Assembly: GCA_003696565.1 (NCBI GenBank)
Contig: RFHA01000150.1
Span: forward strand, 1-47,384
Length of the DNA: 47,384 nucleotides
Reading direction: 5' to 3'
DNA from: Chloroflexota bacterium
GTDB lineage: Bacteria > Chloroflexota > Anaerolineae > Aggregatilineales > Phototrophicaceae
Of this stretch, positions 34,048-43,213 are shown piece after piece (position 1 is the first letter of the stretch; each line of letters opens with the position of its first letter). A model generated the notes under the pieces. That model did no database searches and had not been told where the DNA came from. It worked only from the letters and a program-made list of their open reading frames with translations. A program made the position numbers and the translations under genes.

Positions 34048-34596
34048 GTGTCTCAAGCGTCTATTATGCAAAACCGTGTTCTTTTACTCAATGGCAGCAC
34101 TTGGGAACCGCTTTCTGTAATCACTGTGCCGCGTGCTATTAACTTGCTTTTGGCTGGCAAGGCAATTATTGTGGAAAAGACCGGTCAGTTTTTACATACC
34201 GTTCGTGATAAATTCCCTGTTCCATCAGTCATTGCATTGCGTACTTACATTAATGTCCCTCGTCGCCGCGCGCATTGGAGCCGTAAGGGGGTTTTGGTGC
34301 GGGATCAATATACATGTATTTATTGCGGTGCTAAACCTGGTTCATTACAAAAAGGTAAAGTGCTGGGTAAAAGTGATTTCAGCATCGATCATATCATCCC
34401 ACGGTCTAAAGGTGGGCGAGATACCTGGACAAACACTGCTTGTGCTTGTTCGTCATGTAATCATCGTAAAGGTAATCGCCTTTATCATGAAGTTGGGATG
34501 AAACTGCTTTGGGAGCCAAAAATACCTCGAACAAGCTATTTGGTGATTGCCGTCGGCACTGGTTTAGAGGCTTGGAAACGCTATATTGAATATTAA
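34048..34596 (+). CDS. HNH endonuclease family protein
   Basis: The 182-residue protein has an N-terminal domain (VLLLNGSTWEPLSVITVPRAINLLLAGKAII) and a C-terminal HNH domain. Zinc ligands Cys90/Cys93 (CIYCG) and Cys134/Cys137 (CSSCNHRKGNR) frame the active DHIIPRSKGG (Asp114-His115). This solitary architecture is widespread in Chloroflexota, Cyanobacteria and Actinobacteria; its biological role is not settled. The GTG at 34048 is preceded by GAGAGGTG at 7 bases spacing, so it is the likely start; ATG 34066 is an alternative. A TATAAT-like element near 33995-34005 could belong to its promoter. Confidence 0.9.
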   Translation: MSQASIMQNRVLLLNGSTWEPLSVITVPRAINLLLAGKAIIVEKTGQFLHTVRDKFPVPSVIALRTYINVPRRRAHWSRKGVLVRDQYTCIYCGAKPGSLQKGKVLGKSDFSIDHIIPRSKGGRDTWTNTACACSSCNHRKGNRLYHEVGMKLLWEPKIPRTSYLVIAVGTGLEAWKRYIEY

Positions 34597-34742
34597 CTGA
34601 TTGTTGAAGTTAAATCAGACGTTGGCTTAAGCCATCTCCTCTTTGCTTCAACAGCAGGCTTATACACTTCTTTAATATAGGCATGATACATGTCTATAGA
34701 CTGTTGGCTACTCACATACTCCCCAAAATAAAATTGCAACAT
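34593..34742 (-). CDS. Possible 49-residue ORF opposite the HNH-ABC spacer
   Basis: A minus-strand ORF of 49 codons fills the gap between the HNH and ABC genes and overlaps the HNH stop by 4 bases. Its amino acid composition is protein-like (LQFYFGEYVSSQQSIDMYH, then KEVYKPAVEAKRRWLKP), but there is no clear ribosome site and no family match that I know. It could be a remnant of a longer gene. Low confidence. Confidence 0.22.
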   Translation of the reverse strand: MLQFYFGEYVSSQQSIDMYHAYIKEVYKPAVEAKRRWLKPTSDLTSTIS

Positions 34743-34824
34743 GGCATCATGCTACCGCGTATTACTTCATAAGCAATATGATATGCTTGAACTGTTTATG
34801 CCTCAATCCAATCGGGAGGGATAT

Positions 34825-35895
34825 ATGGAAAATATTGTAGAGGCGCGTGGGCTAGTCAAAATCTATAAACGCCGAGATGGAACAACCGTAGAAGCAGTTA
34901 AGGGAGTAAATCTAGACATCCGTAAAGGAGAAATTTTTAGCCTGTTAGGACCAAATGGCGCAGGTAAAACAACAACAATCTCTATGATTAGCGGACTTAT
35001 TCCACCAACAAGTGGTGACGCTAAAATTGGTGGATATAGTATCATCAATTCTCCCATTCAAGCTAAAAAGTTATTAGGCGTTATTCCACAGGAGATTGCG
35101 CTTTATCCTAAACTCACTGCAAGGCAAAATTTAGAATTTTTTGGGCGTATGTACGGTTTAGGTGGTAGCGTACTGCGCAAGCAGGTAGATGAAGTGTTGG
35201 AATTTATTGACCTGAAAGACCGTCAAAATGACCGGGTAGAGACGTTTTCCGGTGGTATGAAACGCCGCGTCAATATTGGGGTAGGGCTACTGCATAAACC
35301 GCAATTGGTTTATATGGATGAACCCACTGTTGGAATTGATCCACAAAGTCGCCGCCGTATTCTTGATACTGTTTTTCGCTTGCGCGATGAATACAACATG
35401 AGCGTGTTATATACCACCCATCTGATGGAGGAAGCGCAAGAACTAAGCGATCGTGTGGCAATTATTGATCATGGGACAATCATCGCACAAGGCACCCAGG
35501 GAGAATTAACCCAACAAGTTGGCGAGGAAGATCGTCTGCTTTTTCATGTAGGAGAGGCTGTTGTTGATGAGGCATTGCTCAAACGCATTGAACAAAACGT
35601 TGAAGGTGTAACCAGTGCCACTTATACAGTTTTGAATCTCAAAGAACTCACGGCATCGGATGCTCCACAAACAGATTTAATTGACAAACTATCAACGGGG
35701 ACTGTGGCGGCGATCCGTGCGGGGCATACAACTGAAGGACTTGTGACAGTTGTGGCAAGACGTGGGCGCAAAGCTTTACCTCATATCATTAACCTGATGG
35801 ACTCCAATGGGGTTCAAATTCAATCAGTTGAAGTGCGTGAGCCGGACTTAGAAGCCGTTTTTCTTAAATTGACTGGGCGCGCTTTAAGGGATTAA
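34825..35895 (+). CDS. ABC-2 type exporter, ATP-binding subunit
   Basis: The protein energises the exporter formed with the next two genes. Walker A is GPNGAGKTT (42-50), the signature is FSGGMKRR, Walker B is LVYMDEPTVGIDP, and the switch His is in YTTHLMEEAQ. A C-terminal extension of about 130 residues follows the nucleotide-binding domain, as in multidrug/linearmycin-type (DrrA/CcmA-like) exporters. GGGAGGG precedes the ATG at 34825; upstream in-frame ATGs lack this. The stop overlaps the start of the first permease (TAATG). Confidence 0.92.
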   Translation: MENIVEARGLVKIYKRRDGTTVEAVKGVNLDIRKGEIFSLLGPNGAGKTTTISMISGLIPPTSGDAKIGGYSIINSPIQAKKLLGVIPQEIALYPKLTARQNLEFFGRMYGLGGSVLRKQVDEVLEFIDLKDRQNDRVETFSGGMKRRVNIGVGLLHKPQLVYMDEPTVGIDPQSRRRILDTVFRLRDEYNMSVLYTTHLMEEAQELSDRVAIIDHGTIIAQGTQGELTQQVGEEDRLLFHVGEAVVDEALLKRIEQNVEGVTSATYTVLNLKELTASDAPQTDLIDKLSTGTVAAIRAGHTTEGLVTVVARRGRKALPHIINLMDSNGVQIQSVEVREPDLEAVFLKLTGRALRD

Positions 35896-37259
35896 TGATG
35901 AAAAAAATACTCGCCATTGCCTGGAAGGATAACTATCAAATTTTTACGGATCGCAGCTTGTTGCTGTTGATGTTTATTACGCCTCTCGTGATTTCTACCA
36001 TTGTTGCTTTGGTCTTTGGTGGGGATGGTGGCGCAGCTAGTTTATCAAACATTCCGGTTGTAGTTGTTAATCAAGATGTGGGTATTGTTGAACAAGAACA
36101 GCGCATCAATTATGGTCAGCAATTTATTTCATTGTTGATGCCACCACAAAATTCCGATGATATGGCAGCTGTAGCTTGTCCATTGTTAGAAGATGCCACA
36201 CAAAACCAAGATACAACCTCTCCAATTGCTTTATACGAATTAATTGACTTAACCCAACTAGATGACCCCCAGGCAGCCCGTGACGCTGTGGACAATGGGG
36301 ATTATGCTGCGGCGATCATCATCCCCTCTGAATTTAGTCAGGCTTTTCGGGTTGATCCAATAACGATATCGGCTCAACCAACCATTCAGGTTGAAGTTTA
36401 TGGCAGCCAAGGGGTGCCGATTTCAGCCTCGGTTGTCCGTGCTGTGGTTGATTCTATCATTAATACCAATAAAACCGGTTCGATTGCTATCAATACTGCT
36501 TTGACCACACTGATTCAATTGAATCCAGCGGTTTTATCACAACTGCAAACTGCCGATGACACCCTTCAACCGATTTATGCTTGTGGCTTTTCGCCGGATT
36601 TAGGTATTGTCACCATCAACCAACAACCGATTATTTCCGGTGATGCACGTAGCCTATTTGAAGTGATTTTGCTTTCTGTTGGTGCATCGCAAGCGGTATT
36701 TTTCGCCTTGTTTTCTGCGCAGTTTGGTGTGTTAAACATCATTGAGGAACGCCGTGCCGGGACGCTACAACGATTATTCGTTTCACCAACGACACGCTTT
36801 GAAATTTTAACGGGTAAATTGTTTGGTACGTTTGGCACGGTTGTTTTTCAATTGAGCATTATGCTTTTGGCGTTAACATTGGTTTCCAGCTTGTTGACTG
36901 GCACATTAACTAATATTTGGGGGACGAATATTATCGGTATTATCACTGTTGTGTTGGCATTGTCTTTTGCTGCCACAGGCATCGCAATGCTATTAGCTGG
37001 TTTTACCACAACCCCAGAACAAGCCGGACCGATTGGCGGTGTGATCAATATTGTTTTAGCGATGTTAGGGGGGGCGTTCGGTGTGACGTTTGGTCCGCCT
37101 CTGAGCTATTTATCACTAATTTATTGGGGGACAAATGCGCTGGATAAACTCTCAGCGGGGAGTACAGATATTTTGCTCAACTTGATTATCCTTTTGGGGC
37201 AGGGGGTGTTGTTTTTTGGAATTGGCTTGATTTTGTTCAACCGCCGGGCGGAGGTCTAG
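35895..37259 (+). CDS. ABC-2 type exporter, permease subunit 1
   Basis: The 454-residue protein has one N-terminal membrane helix (LLLLMFITPLVISTIVALVFG), a large extracytoplasmic domain of about 200 residues (SNIPVVVVNQDVGIVEQ and beyond), and five to six C-terminal helices. ERRAGTLQRLFVSPTTRFEILTGKLFGT just after the second helix is the coupling-helix region of ABC-2 (YhgE/LinR-type) permeases. It is translationally coupled to the ATPase gene and followed after 3 bases by a second permease. Substrate unknown; lipids, peptides or antibiotics are usual for the class. Confidence 0.88.
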   Translation: MMKKILAIAWKDNYQIFTDRSLLLLMFITPLVISTIVALVFGGDGGAASLSNIPVVVVNQDVGIVEQEQRINYGQQFISLLMPPQNSDDMAAVACPLLEDATQNQDTTSPIALYELIDLTQLDDPQAARDAVDNGDYAAAIIIPSEFSQAFRVDPITISAQPTIQVEVYGSQGVPISASVVRAVVDSIINTNKTGSIAINTALTTLIQLNPAVLSQLQTADDTLQPIYACGFSPDLGIVTINQQPIISGDARSLFEVILLSVGASQAVFFALFSAQFGVLNIIEERRAGTLQRLFVSPTTRFEILTGKLFGTFGTVVFQLSIMLLALTLVSSLLTGTLTNIWGTNIIGIITVVLALSFAATGIAMLLAGFTTTPEQAGPIGGVINIVLAMLGGAFGVTFGPPLSYLSLIYWGTNALDKLSAGSTDILLNLIILLGQGVLFFGIGLILFNRRAEV

Positions 37260-37262
37260 ACA

Positions 37263-38498
37263 ATGCGTTACATCTTTACAATTGCCATCAATGATATTCG
37301 TGTCTATATCCAAGATACGGGTAATCTATTTAATCTGTTTGTCGTTCCGGTTATTTTAGCATTGGTTCTAGGGTTTGCCTTTGGGGGTGGCAGCCAGCTA
37401 CAATACATTCGTGTTGATGTTGTTGATTTGGATAACACAGCGGCATCTACACAATTATTGACAGAACTACGCCAGGTGAATCCCTCACTTGTTTTATGCC
37501 CATTTGACACAGTAGAGGATTTTAGCTGTAACCTGAACGCCGATGATCCAACACTCACCGTATCAGATGCACTCACTCGCGTGGAAGATGATCAAACTGC
37601 TGCTGCGATTGTGATCCCCGCTGGGTATGAGCAAAGCTTGTTGAATATTGAACCGATACAAATTGAATACTATTCGCAAGAAATCAGCCAGACTGATGTG
37701 GTGCTACAAGCCCTTCAAACAGCGATACAACCTGTTAATGGTGAGGTGATTGCGACGTGGGTCAGTATAGGTGTCGCCCAGGCACTGAATGCGATACAAG
37801 ATGAATCTATTCTCACTTCAACTGCTTATGATATCGCTCGTTCAAAATGGGCGGTGGATAATATTCAGGTTGTTTATCAAACGGCTTCTGGTACGAGCGG
37901 TATAACCGGTAATGGCTTTAATCAATCGGTGCCGGGGATGGCAACTATGTACGTTTTGATCACCGCTTTTGGTGGCATGATCGTTTTGCTGCAAGAGCGT
38001 AAGCAATGGACATTTCAGCGGCTAGTTGTGTTACCGGTTTCACGGGCACACCTGCTTGGCGGTAAAATTCTGGCACGATTTTTACTTGGTTTAATAACGT
38101 TTACTGTGTTGATTATCGTGGGTGTTTTCACGGGGGTTTCGTTTGGTAATGATCCTTTAGCAATTGCCCTGATTATCCTGTCATACACACTTTGTGTGAC
38201 GGCACTCTCATTTGCGTTTGCGCCACTACTCCGCTCAGAAGAACAAGCAAGCAGTGTCACTCTGTTGTTGTCTCTCAGTTTGGCTGCACTAGGTGGCGCA
38301 TGGTGGCCCCTAGAAATTGTTCCGGATTTTATGCGTGTTATCAGCAATATCTCCCCGGTTGCCTGGGCAATGAATGGATTCTCAGAGGTCTTGTTTTATA
38401 ATGGTGGTGTTGTGGATGTTATGCTTTATGTTGCCACTATGTTGATCGCATCACTGGTGTTTTTTATCATCGGCATCATGACTTTTAAGTATGAATGA
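37263..38498 (+). CDS. ABC-2 type exporter, permease subunit 2
   Basis: Same topology as the preceding permease in 411 residues: an N-terminal helix (LFNLFVVPVILALVLGFAFGGG), an extracytoplasmic domain (IRVDVVDLDNTAASTQLL), and a C-terminal membrane domain with the coupling segment ERKQWTFQRLVVLPVSRAHLLGGKILARF. The two permeases are clearly paralogous and would pair as a heterodimer with one ATPase. It ends just before a stem-loop and the metallopeptidase gene. Confidence 0.88.
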   Translation: MRYIFTIAINDIRVYIQDTGNLFNLFVVPVILALVLGFAFGGGSQLQYIRVDVVDLDNTAASTQLLTELRQVNPSLVLCPFDTVEDFSCNLNADDPTLTVSDALTRVEDDQTAAAIVIPAGYEQSLLNIEPIQIEYYSQEISQTDVVLQALQTAIQPVNGEVIATWVSIGVAQALNAIQDESILTSTAYDIARSKWAVDNIQVVYQTASGTSGITGNGFNQSVPGMATMYVLITAFGGMIVLLQERKQWTFQRLVVLPVSRAHLLGGKILARFLLGLITFTVLIIVGVFTGVSFGNDPLAIALIILSYTLCVTALSFAFAPLLRSEEQASSVTLLLSLSLAALGGAWWPLEIVPDFMRVISNISPVAWAMNGFSEVLFYNGGVVDVMLYVATMLIASLVFFIIGIMTFKYE

Positions 38499-38504
38499 TA
38501 AGAT

Positions 38505-38527
38505 AGGGTGGGTAACATACTCACCCT
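38505..38527 (+). other. Stem-loop between exporter and metallopeptidase genes
   Basis: AGGGTGGGT and ACTCACCCT pair over 9 positions (one G-U) around AACAT, 6 bases before the next start codon. It takes up the place where a ribosome site would be, so it may limit translation of the downstream gene or act as a weak barrier to transcription. Confidence 0.45.
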
Positions 38528-38532
38528 GAATA

Positions 38533-39864
38533 ATGATCATGATGAGTTTGATTAAGTATATTTGGCGTATTGTTAAGTGGACATTGGGGGCTATCCTATT
38601 TGTTTTTCTCATCCAGCGGTCAACTTATCCACTTCACTTGGATTGGAACGCAATTTCACTGGTTGTGAGTGATCATAAATTTGATTATCTCACGTGGGAG
38701 CTTGAAGCACTGATAAGCAAAGCCAGCCACACGCTTTGGGGGCAGCATCGTTATATGGACGAAGCTGCCCGCAGTCAATTTGTCCGTGATTATATGGCAG
38801 ATTTGGCAGTAGCTCAAAGCCTAGAAGCGCAGATTGATCAACTTTATCTTGATGGAGCAGACATCTCCACCCTACAAGCTCAGCATGACGCACTGCGGGA
38901 TACGCTTAATCAACGGCAACCTATTGTTGAAAACATTCTTGAATCACAAATTTCAGCTGTATTAATTGATCAAGGGTTTGGGGTTCTAGGGCAATTATTG
39001 CCACCTATCTCAATGCGTTTTACTCAAATGCCTAATCTGCTGGTAGTCAGCCGACGTGATCGCATCGAGCGTTATGTTGAATTGGCAATCGAACCGTTGC
39101 CATTGGCTGAAATTGAACGTATTGAGCAGCGCGTAGATCATACTCGTAACGTGTCCTCTATTGTTGTACCGTTGGGTGGAATGGCACTTTATCCAGCGAT
39201 GATCCAGGAATCTAGTGATCTGCGCTGGGTGATTGAGACATTTGCTCATGAATGGATTCATCATTACTTTTTCTTCTTTCCGCTTGGCTTGAACTATTTT
39301 GTTGCAACTGATTCTGCCGATCCTGAAGCGTTAATCATCAATGAAACGGCGGCAGATATTTTTGGTAAAGCCGTGGCAGATTTAGTCTTTGCACAGTATT
39401 ATCCTGAACTTTTGACAGAAGATACGCGCGTCTTTACAGTGCATACGGCAAGCACTGAGTTTGATTTTGGGGCAGAAATGCACATCACCCGCGTGATGGT
39501 AGATCAGTTGATGGCACGGATGGCTGCACTACGTGAGCAACCGTTTATCACCATCACAACGACAGTTAAAAATCAAGCACTCATTCATGAAACCATTCTC
39601 AAGGCGGAGCAGTATATGGAGCAACGGCGATTGCTATTTAACGCCAATGGTTATCGAATTCGTAAATTAAATCAGGCTTATTTTGCATTTTACGGCGGCT
39701 ATCAGGGTGGAATTCCTGGCATTGGTGGGGAAGACCCTATTGGTCCTGCTGTGCAGGCAATTTTTGCGGCTAGCCAAACACTCCATGATTTTGCCGTGAC
39801 AATGCGAGGCATTACTAACCGTGCGGAATTACTTTCCGTAAAACATGCCCTGAATATCCCTTAA
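38533..39864 (+). CDS. Membrane-anchored putative zinc metallopeptidase (HExxH)
   Basis: The 443-residue protein has an N-terminal membrane helix (about 8-28) and a soluble domain. The zinc site is FAHEWIHHYF, with His239, Glu240 and His243, and a likely third ligand is Glu271 in INETAADIFGKAV, about 30 residues later, as in gluzincin-type proteases. A coiled-coil-like stretch lies at about 75-135. I know no named family for it. It follows the ABC exporter by 34 bases with a hairpin between and may share its transcript. No clear ribosome site; ATGs at 38533, 38539 and 38542 are possible starts. Its stop overlaps the convergent M20 gene by 4 bp. Confidence 0.7.
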   Translation: MIMMSLIKYIWRIVKWTLGAILFVFLIQRSTYPLHLDWNAISLVVSDHKFDYLTWELEALISKASHTLWGQHRYMDEAARSQFVRDYMADLAVAQSLEAQIDQLYLDGADISTLQAQHDALRDTLNQRQPIVENILESQISAVLIDQGFGVLGQLLPPISMRFTQMPNLLVVSRRDRIERYVELAIEPLPLAEIERIEQRVDHTRNVSSIVVPLGGMALYPAMIQESSDLRWVIETFAHEWIHHYFFFFPLGLNYFVATDSADPEALIINETAADIFGKAVADLVFAQYYPELLTEDTRVFTVHTASTEFDFGAEMHITRVMVDQLMARMAALREQPFITITTTVKNQALIHETILKAEQYMEQRRLLFNANGYRIRKLNQAYFAFYGGYQGGIPGIGGEDPIGPAVQAIFAASQTLHDFAVTMRGITNRAELLSVKHALNIP

Positions 39865-41000
39865 AATGTCCACTCAGTTAAGATAGCTGCAATCAGTGCC
39901 GCACGTTGTGGTAACGATCGTACCAACACATGCTCATGCGCTGCATGTGCCCCGTCGCCGATAGGTCCTAAACCATCTAAGGTTGGGATACCAATGCTAG
40001 CAGTAAAGTTGCCATCACTCACCCCGCCACTACCTTCTCCTCGGATCGTGATCCCATATTTTGCACCGATTTGTTGAGCTTTTTCAAATGTTGCTCGCAT
40101 AAGTGCATCATATTCCATTGGTGGACGGCTGTGAACAGTCTCAATTTCGACTTTTGCCCCAGGTATAAACGGCACAGTTGATTCAATTGCCTGCTGCACG
40201 GTTTGCATTGCTGTCATTTTCAAAAAACGAGTATCCACACCTAAGATGGCGTTTGCCGGGATCACGTTTAACGCGCTACCGCCTTCTGCCATTGTCACAG
40301 AGACAGATGTGCCATTCTTTATGTCATTCATGCCGTGTAAACGTATGGCTTGTTGGGCGAGTTCAATCAATGCGTTGATGCCTTGCTCTGGCGCACCCCC
40401 AGCATGAGATGCTTTGCCTGTGATATGTAACCGATATGCCGCGACACCCTTCCGCCAAATTTTGAGCGCGCCTTCTGGCGTGGCTGGCTCCATCACCAAA
40501 ACTAACCCAGATTTTTGTGCAATCTCACGGATGACTTCTTCAGAGTGATTGCTGCCGATTTCTTCGTCACTGGTTAATAATGCCCATATGGGACGATTTG
40601 GGAACTGGTCGTTTTCTTGCAAGCCGCGTATGGCTTCCATCATCAAAGCGATGCCGCTTTTCATGTCAAGTGTGCCAGGACCATATAATCGCCCGTCTTC
40701 TGATAGATGAATCGGCATGTGTTCCAGTGTGCCTTCTGCCCAAACAGTATCTATATGACACAAAAACAAAATAGGTTTGCCTGGTGCGTTTGCGTTCCAC
40801 TTTGCAAATAAAATATCGCCCACTTCATCCCGAAACAGACGCATCACATCCGCACCAAGTTGCTGTAGACGTGCTTCTATAAACGCCCCCATACGATCCA
40901 CCGCCACTTTATTATGTGATGGTGATTCAATGCGTGCCATATCAACGATTAAGTCAATCATCGCCTGTTGCTGAGATTTGAAGTAATCTTCTTGAAGCAT
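39861..41000 (-). CDS. M20 family metallopeptidase (glutamate carboxypeptidase-like)
   Basis: A two-domain zinc peptidase of 379 residues. Metal-site motifs are FLCHIDTVW, GPGTLDMKSG, the catalytic DEEIGS, and the C-terminal GDGAHAAHEHV. The dimerisation domain contains GKASHAGGAPEQGINAL. These features fit the M20A branch that includes carboxypeptidase G2, which removes C-terminal Glu from peptides or folates; the true substrate is open. No signal peptide is seen, so it is cytoplasmic. GGAGGC precedes the ATG. It is the last gene of the minus-strand run from 47384. Confidence 0.92.
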   Translation of the reverse strand: MLQEDYFKSQQQAMIDLIVDMARIESPSHNKVAVDRMGAFIEARLQQLGADVMRLFRDEVGDILFAKWNANAPGKPILFLCHIDTVWAEGTLEHMPIHLSEDGRLYGPGTLDMKSGIALMMEAIRGLQENDQFPNRPIWALLTSDEEIGSNHSEEVIREIAQKSGLVLVMEPATPEGALKIWRKGVAAYRLHITGKASHAGGAPEQGINALIELAQQAIRLHGMNDIKNGTSVSVTMAEGGSALNVIPANAILGVDTRFLKMTAMQTVQQAIESTVPFIPGAKVEIETVHSRPPMEYDALMRATFEKAQQIGAKYGITIRGEGSGGVSDGNFTASIGIPTLDGLGPIGDGAHAAHEHVLVRSLPQRAALIAAILTEWTF

Positions 41001-41018
41001 AATGCCTCCATTCTTTCA

Positions 41019-42319
41019 TCAAAATGGGCATAAATCATCGGCTGTATAAGATAAATTACGTGTGCCATAGCGGTTGATTAGTGTGAGGGCATCACCATTT
41101 AGTGCGATAAAGTCTTGAACAGCATCACAAGCGTTATTCAAACTGTTATCCAGAATGAACGTTTCCCAAAAGATACGACTCATCTCTACATAGATTGGTG
41201 GTGGTGCGCCTTCTTCTCCACTAACAGGGAAAATCTCTTGAATGCGTTGGTAGATCGCTGCTAATTCCTCTAAGTTATTGTTGGCAGCGCGTGCTAATAG
41301 TAGACGATACAACGCATAACTTTGCAAAATAGGTTCTTCATTTCTCAGCCAATTATCTAAGGTTTCATCACTTAACGCCTGCTGATAAAGCAGAATGGCT
41401 GGTGTATATTCCTCTGTAAAAATCGTCTGTCGCCTTCTTGAATCACTTGTATTTGATACGCTGGCGGTTCAAGTTGGACGATGGATAATACATACACACT
41501 ACCATCCCAATCATAAATATTTACACCAGTTCTTAATGGTCCGGTGGTGATGTCTCCGATATACTCTAGTGGGATGACAATTTCACTGACTTGATCATTA
41601 TCGATGTCGCTTAATTGTGGCTCGTTATCACTTAAGATTGGCTGGTTTAATAAATTCACAAAACGCCCTAAATCCGGTTGCCACGTAATGAGATGGGTCG
41701 CATTACGGCAATCATCCTCTTGACAAGTTTCCACCATAAAGAGCAGATCAACCAATTGGTTGTGGTTAATATCCCCCAGGGATAACAAATCAGGGATAGG
41801 AGCTTCTTCTGCTGTAAATTCATAATATTTAATATAACGACGGTTTTGACACCCGAATATCGCTAACGATCCCCCCTCATCTGGCAAAATATAGCCGAGC
41901 ATAATTTCCGGTGTGCCTTCTCCTGTAAGATCAATATCTCCCCGAACAAAACCATCTTCCGGCAAAATTTCCCAGTCATCACGCAATGTTGTTTCAAGAT
42001 CATCAATATTCCCACCGGCAGAAAGATAGCGCAAAATTTCTTCCATAATGTCATCAGGTAATGTGGGGGTTAACTCTGCAAAGTTGGAGATCGGTGGGCA
42101 CGCACTTGCATCTGGGGTGGCGGTGGCTTGAACTGCTACCACCGCTGCCATTGTTGCCTGATTGTTGATCTGCCGACTTTGTGTTGGTAGGATGCCATAT
42201 AAAGTGTATCCCGATGTTGCAGTCGGGAAGGGGATCGGCGTGGGGGCACGAGGAGCTTCTACCTCTGGCTGGCACGCTGCCCCAATTAACAAAATCAGCG
42301 TGAGAAATAAACGTCTCAA
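41019..42319 (-). pseudogene. Lipoprotein with FG-GAP-like repeats, broken by a one-base frameshift
   Basis: Two reading frames, 42319-41372 and the part ending at 41019, join into one protein of about 433 residues if one T is added to a run of five (AAAAA at 41418-41422 on the plus strand). The second frame is open and protein-like right back to the run (FTEEYTPAILLYQQALSDE). Parts: a lipoprotein-type signal (LTLILLIGAACQ) from a TTG start with AGGA upstream, a Thr/Pro spacer, Asp-rich calcium-type repeats (GDIDLTGEGTPEIML, GDINHNQLVDL, SDIDNDQVSEIV), and a helical C-terminus. It may be a true mutation or a homopolymer sequencing error. Confidence 0.75.
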
Positions 42320-43200
42320 TGCACGTCCTGTTTCAACTGCTGGATAAGTCTTTCATCTTTTTGCAAATTACGATACCGCACAACCATGCTTAAAATCAAG
42401 CCAATAACCAAGCCTGCTGCAACGACAATCCCTAACAATAAGTATTCATCGTTATCCGGCGTGACGAAAAAACCGAATAAAGCGGTGAACAACGCTTTAT
42501 TGACTGTATCAAGCGTTTCACCATCACCTCGTTCAATCACAACATAGGTTGTATCAAACCTTACTTGGTGCAATGTATGTAATGCTTCGCCATCAGGTAG
42601 TTGATAGGTGCTTCTTATCCATGTCCCGTTAGAAAGCTCAACCTCATTTGAGGTAATTGGCTCTAGGTCAACACCTGGGTAAAGTTGACTAAGAACTTCC
42701 TCAATGCTGACTTGCTCATTGTTGTTTTCAGCTTCTATTGCCAGCATATACAAATCAATTTCGGGGTTACGGTTGAGATACAGCAACACATAATAGGTTG
42801 AATCGCGCTGTTGAACAAAAGCAGTAATGTTGCCACCACCTACAATATCATACAGACTCTTATACCAATCCAATCCGTCCAGTGTGATAACACCCGTTAG
42901 CCGTTGTTCGATCTCTAATTCTGGAATAAGTTGTTCAAAGGCGGCGTTTAACGCGCTCTGTACGTCCTCTGCCTGCACGGCAAGGGCATAAATAGCACCA
43001 TCTACATCGGGATGAATAAATTCTGCGAGACCAGCTTCTGTGCTAATTTGTCGCCATCCCGGCGGAATGGGGACGTTAAAATTTTGACTAGAACTATAAT
43101 ATGGAATAACCGGCAATTGGGTTGGTTCAGGGGCATCCTGTGCGATGACCGGTGTTGTCATAACCAGCAGCAAGAAGTAAATAATTAGTCGTGTTTTCAA
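42316..43200 (-). CDS. Exported protein with C-terminal membrane helix, unknown function
   Basis: A signal peptide (KTRLIIYFLLLVMTTPVIAQD), an extracytoplasmic domain of about 220 residues (FNVPIPPGWRQISTEAGLAEFIHPDVDGAIYALAV is the most structured stretch), a C-terminal membrane helix (YLLLGIVVAAGLVIGLILSMVV) and a short charged cytoplasmic tail. The domain resembles exported PsbP/PhotoSystem-like or DUF-type sensor domains only loosely, and I make no functional call. The TTG at 43200 has AAAGGA 8 bases upstream; a TTG at 43209 is possible. Its stop overlaps the next gene start (TTGA). It lies directly after ccmC. Confidence 0.7.
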   Translation of the reverse strand: MKTRLIIYFLLLVMTTPVIAQDAPEPTQLPVIPYYSSSQNFNVPIPPGWRQISTEAGLAEFIHPDVDGAIYALAVQAEDVQSALNAAFEQLIPELEIEQRLTGVITLDGLDWYKSLYDIVGGGNITAFVQQRDSTYYVLLYLNRNPEIDLYMLAIEAENNNEQVSIEEVLSQLYPGVDLEPITSNEVELSNGTWIRSTYQLPDGEALHTLHQVRFDTTYVVIERGDGETLDTVNKALFTALFGFFVTPDNDEYLLLGIVVAAGLVIGLILSMVVRYRNLQKDERLIQQLKQDVH

Positions 43201-43213
43201 ATCTCTCAATCCT

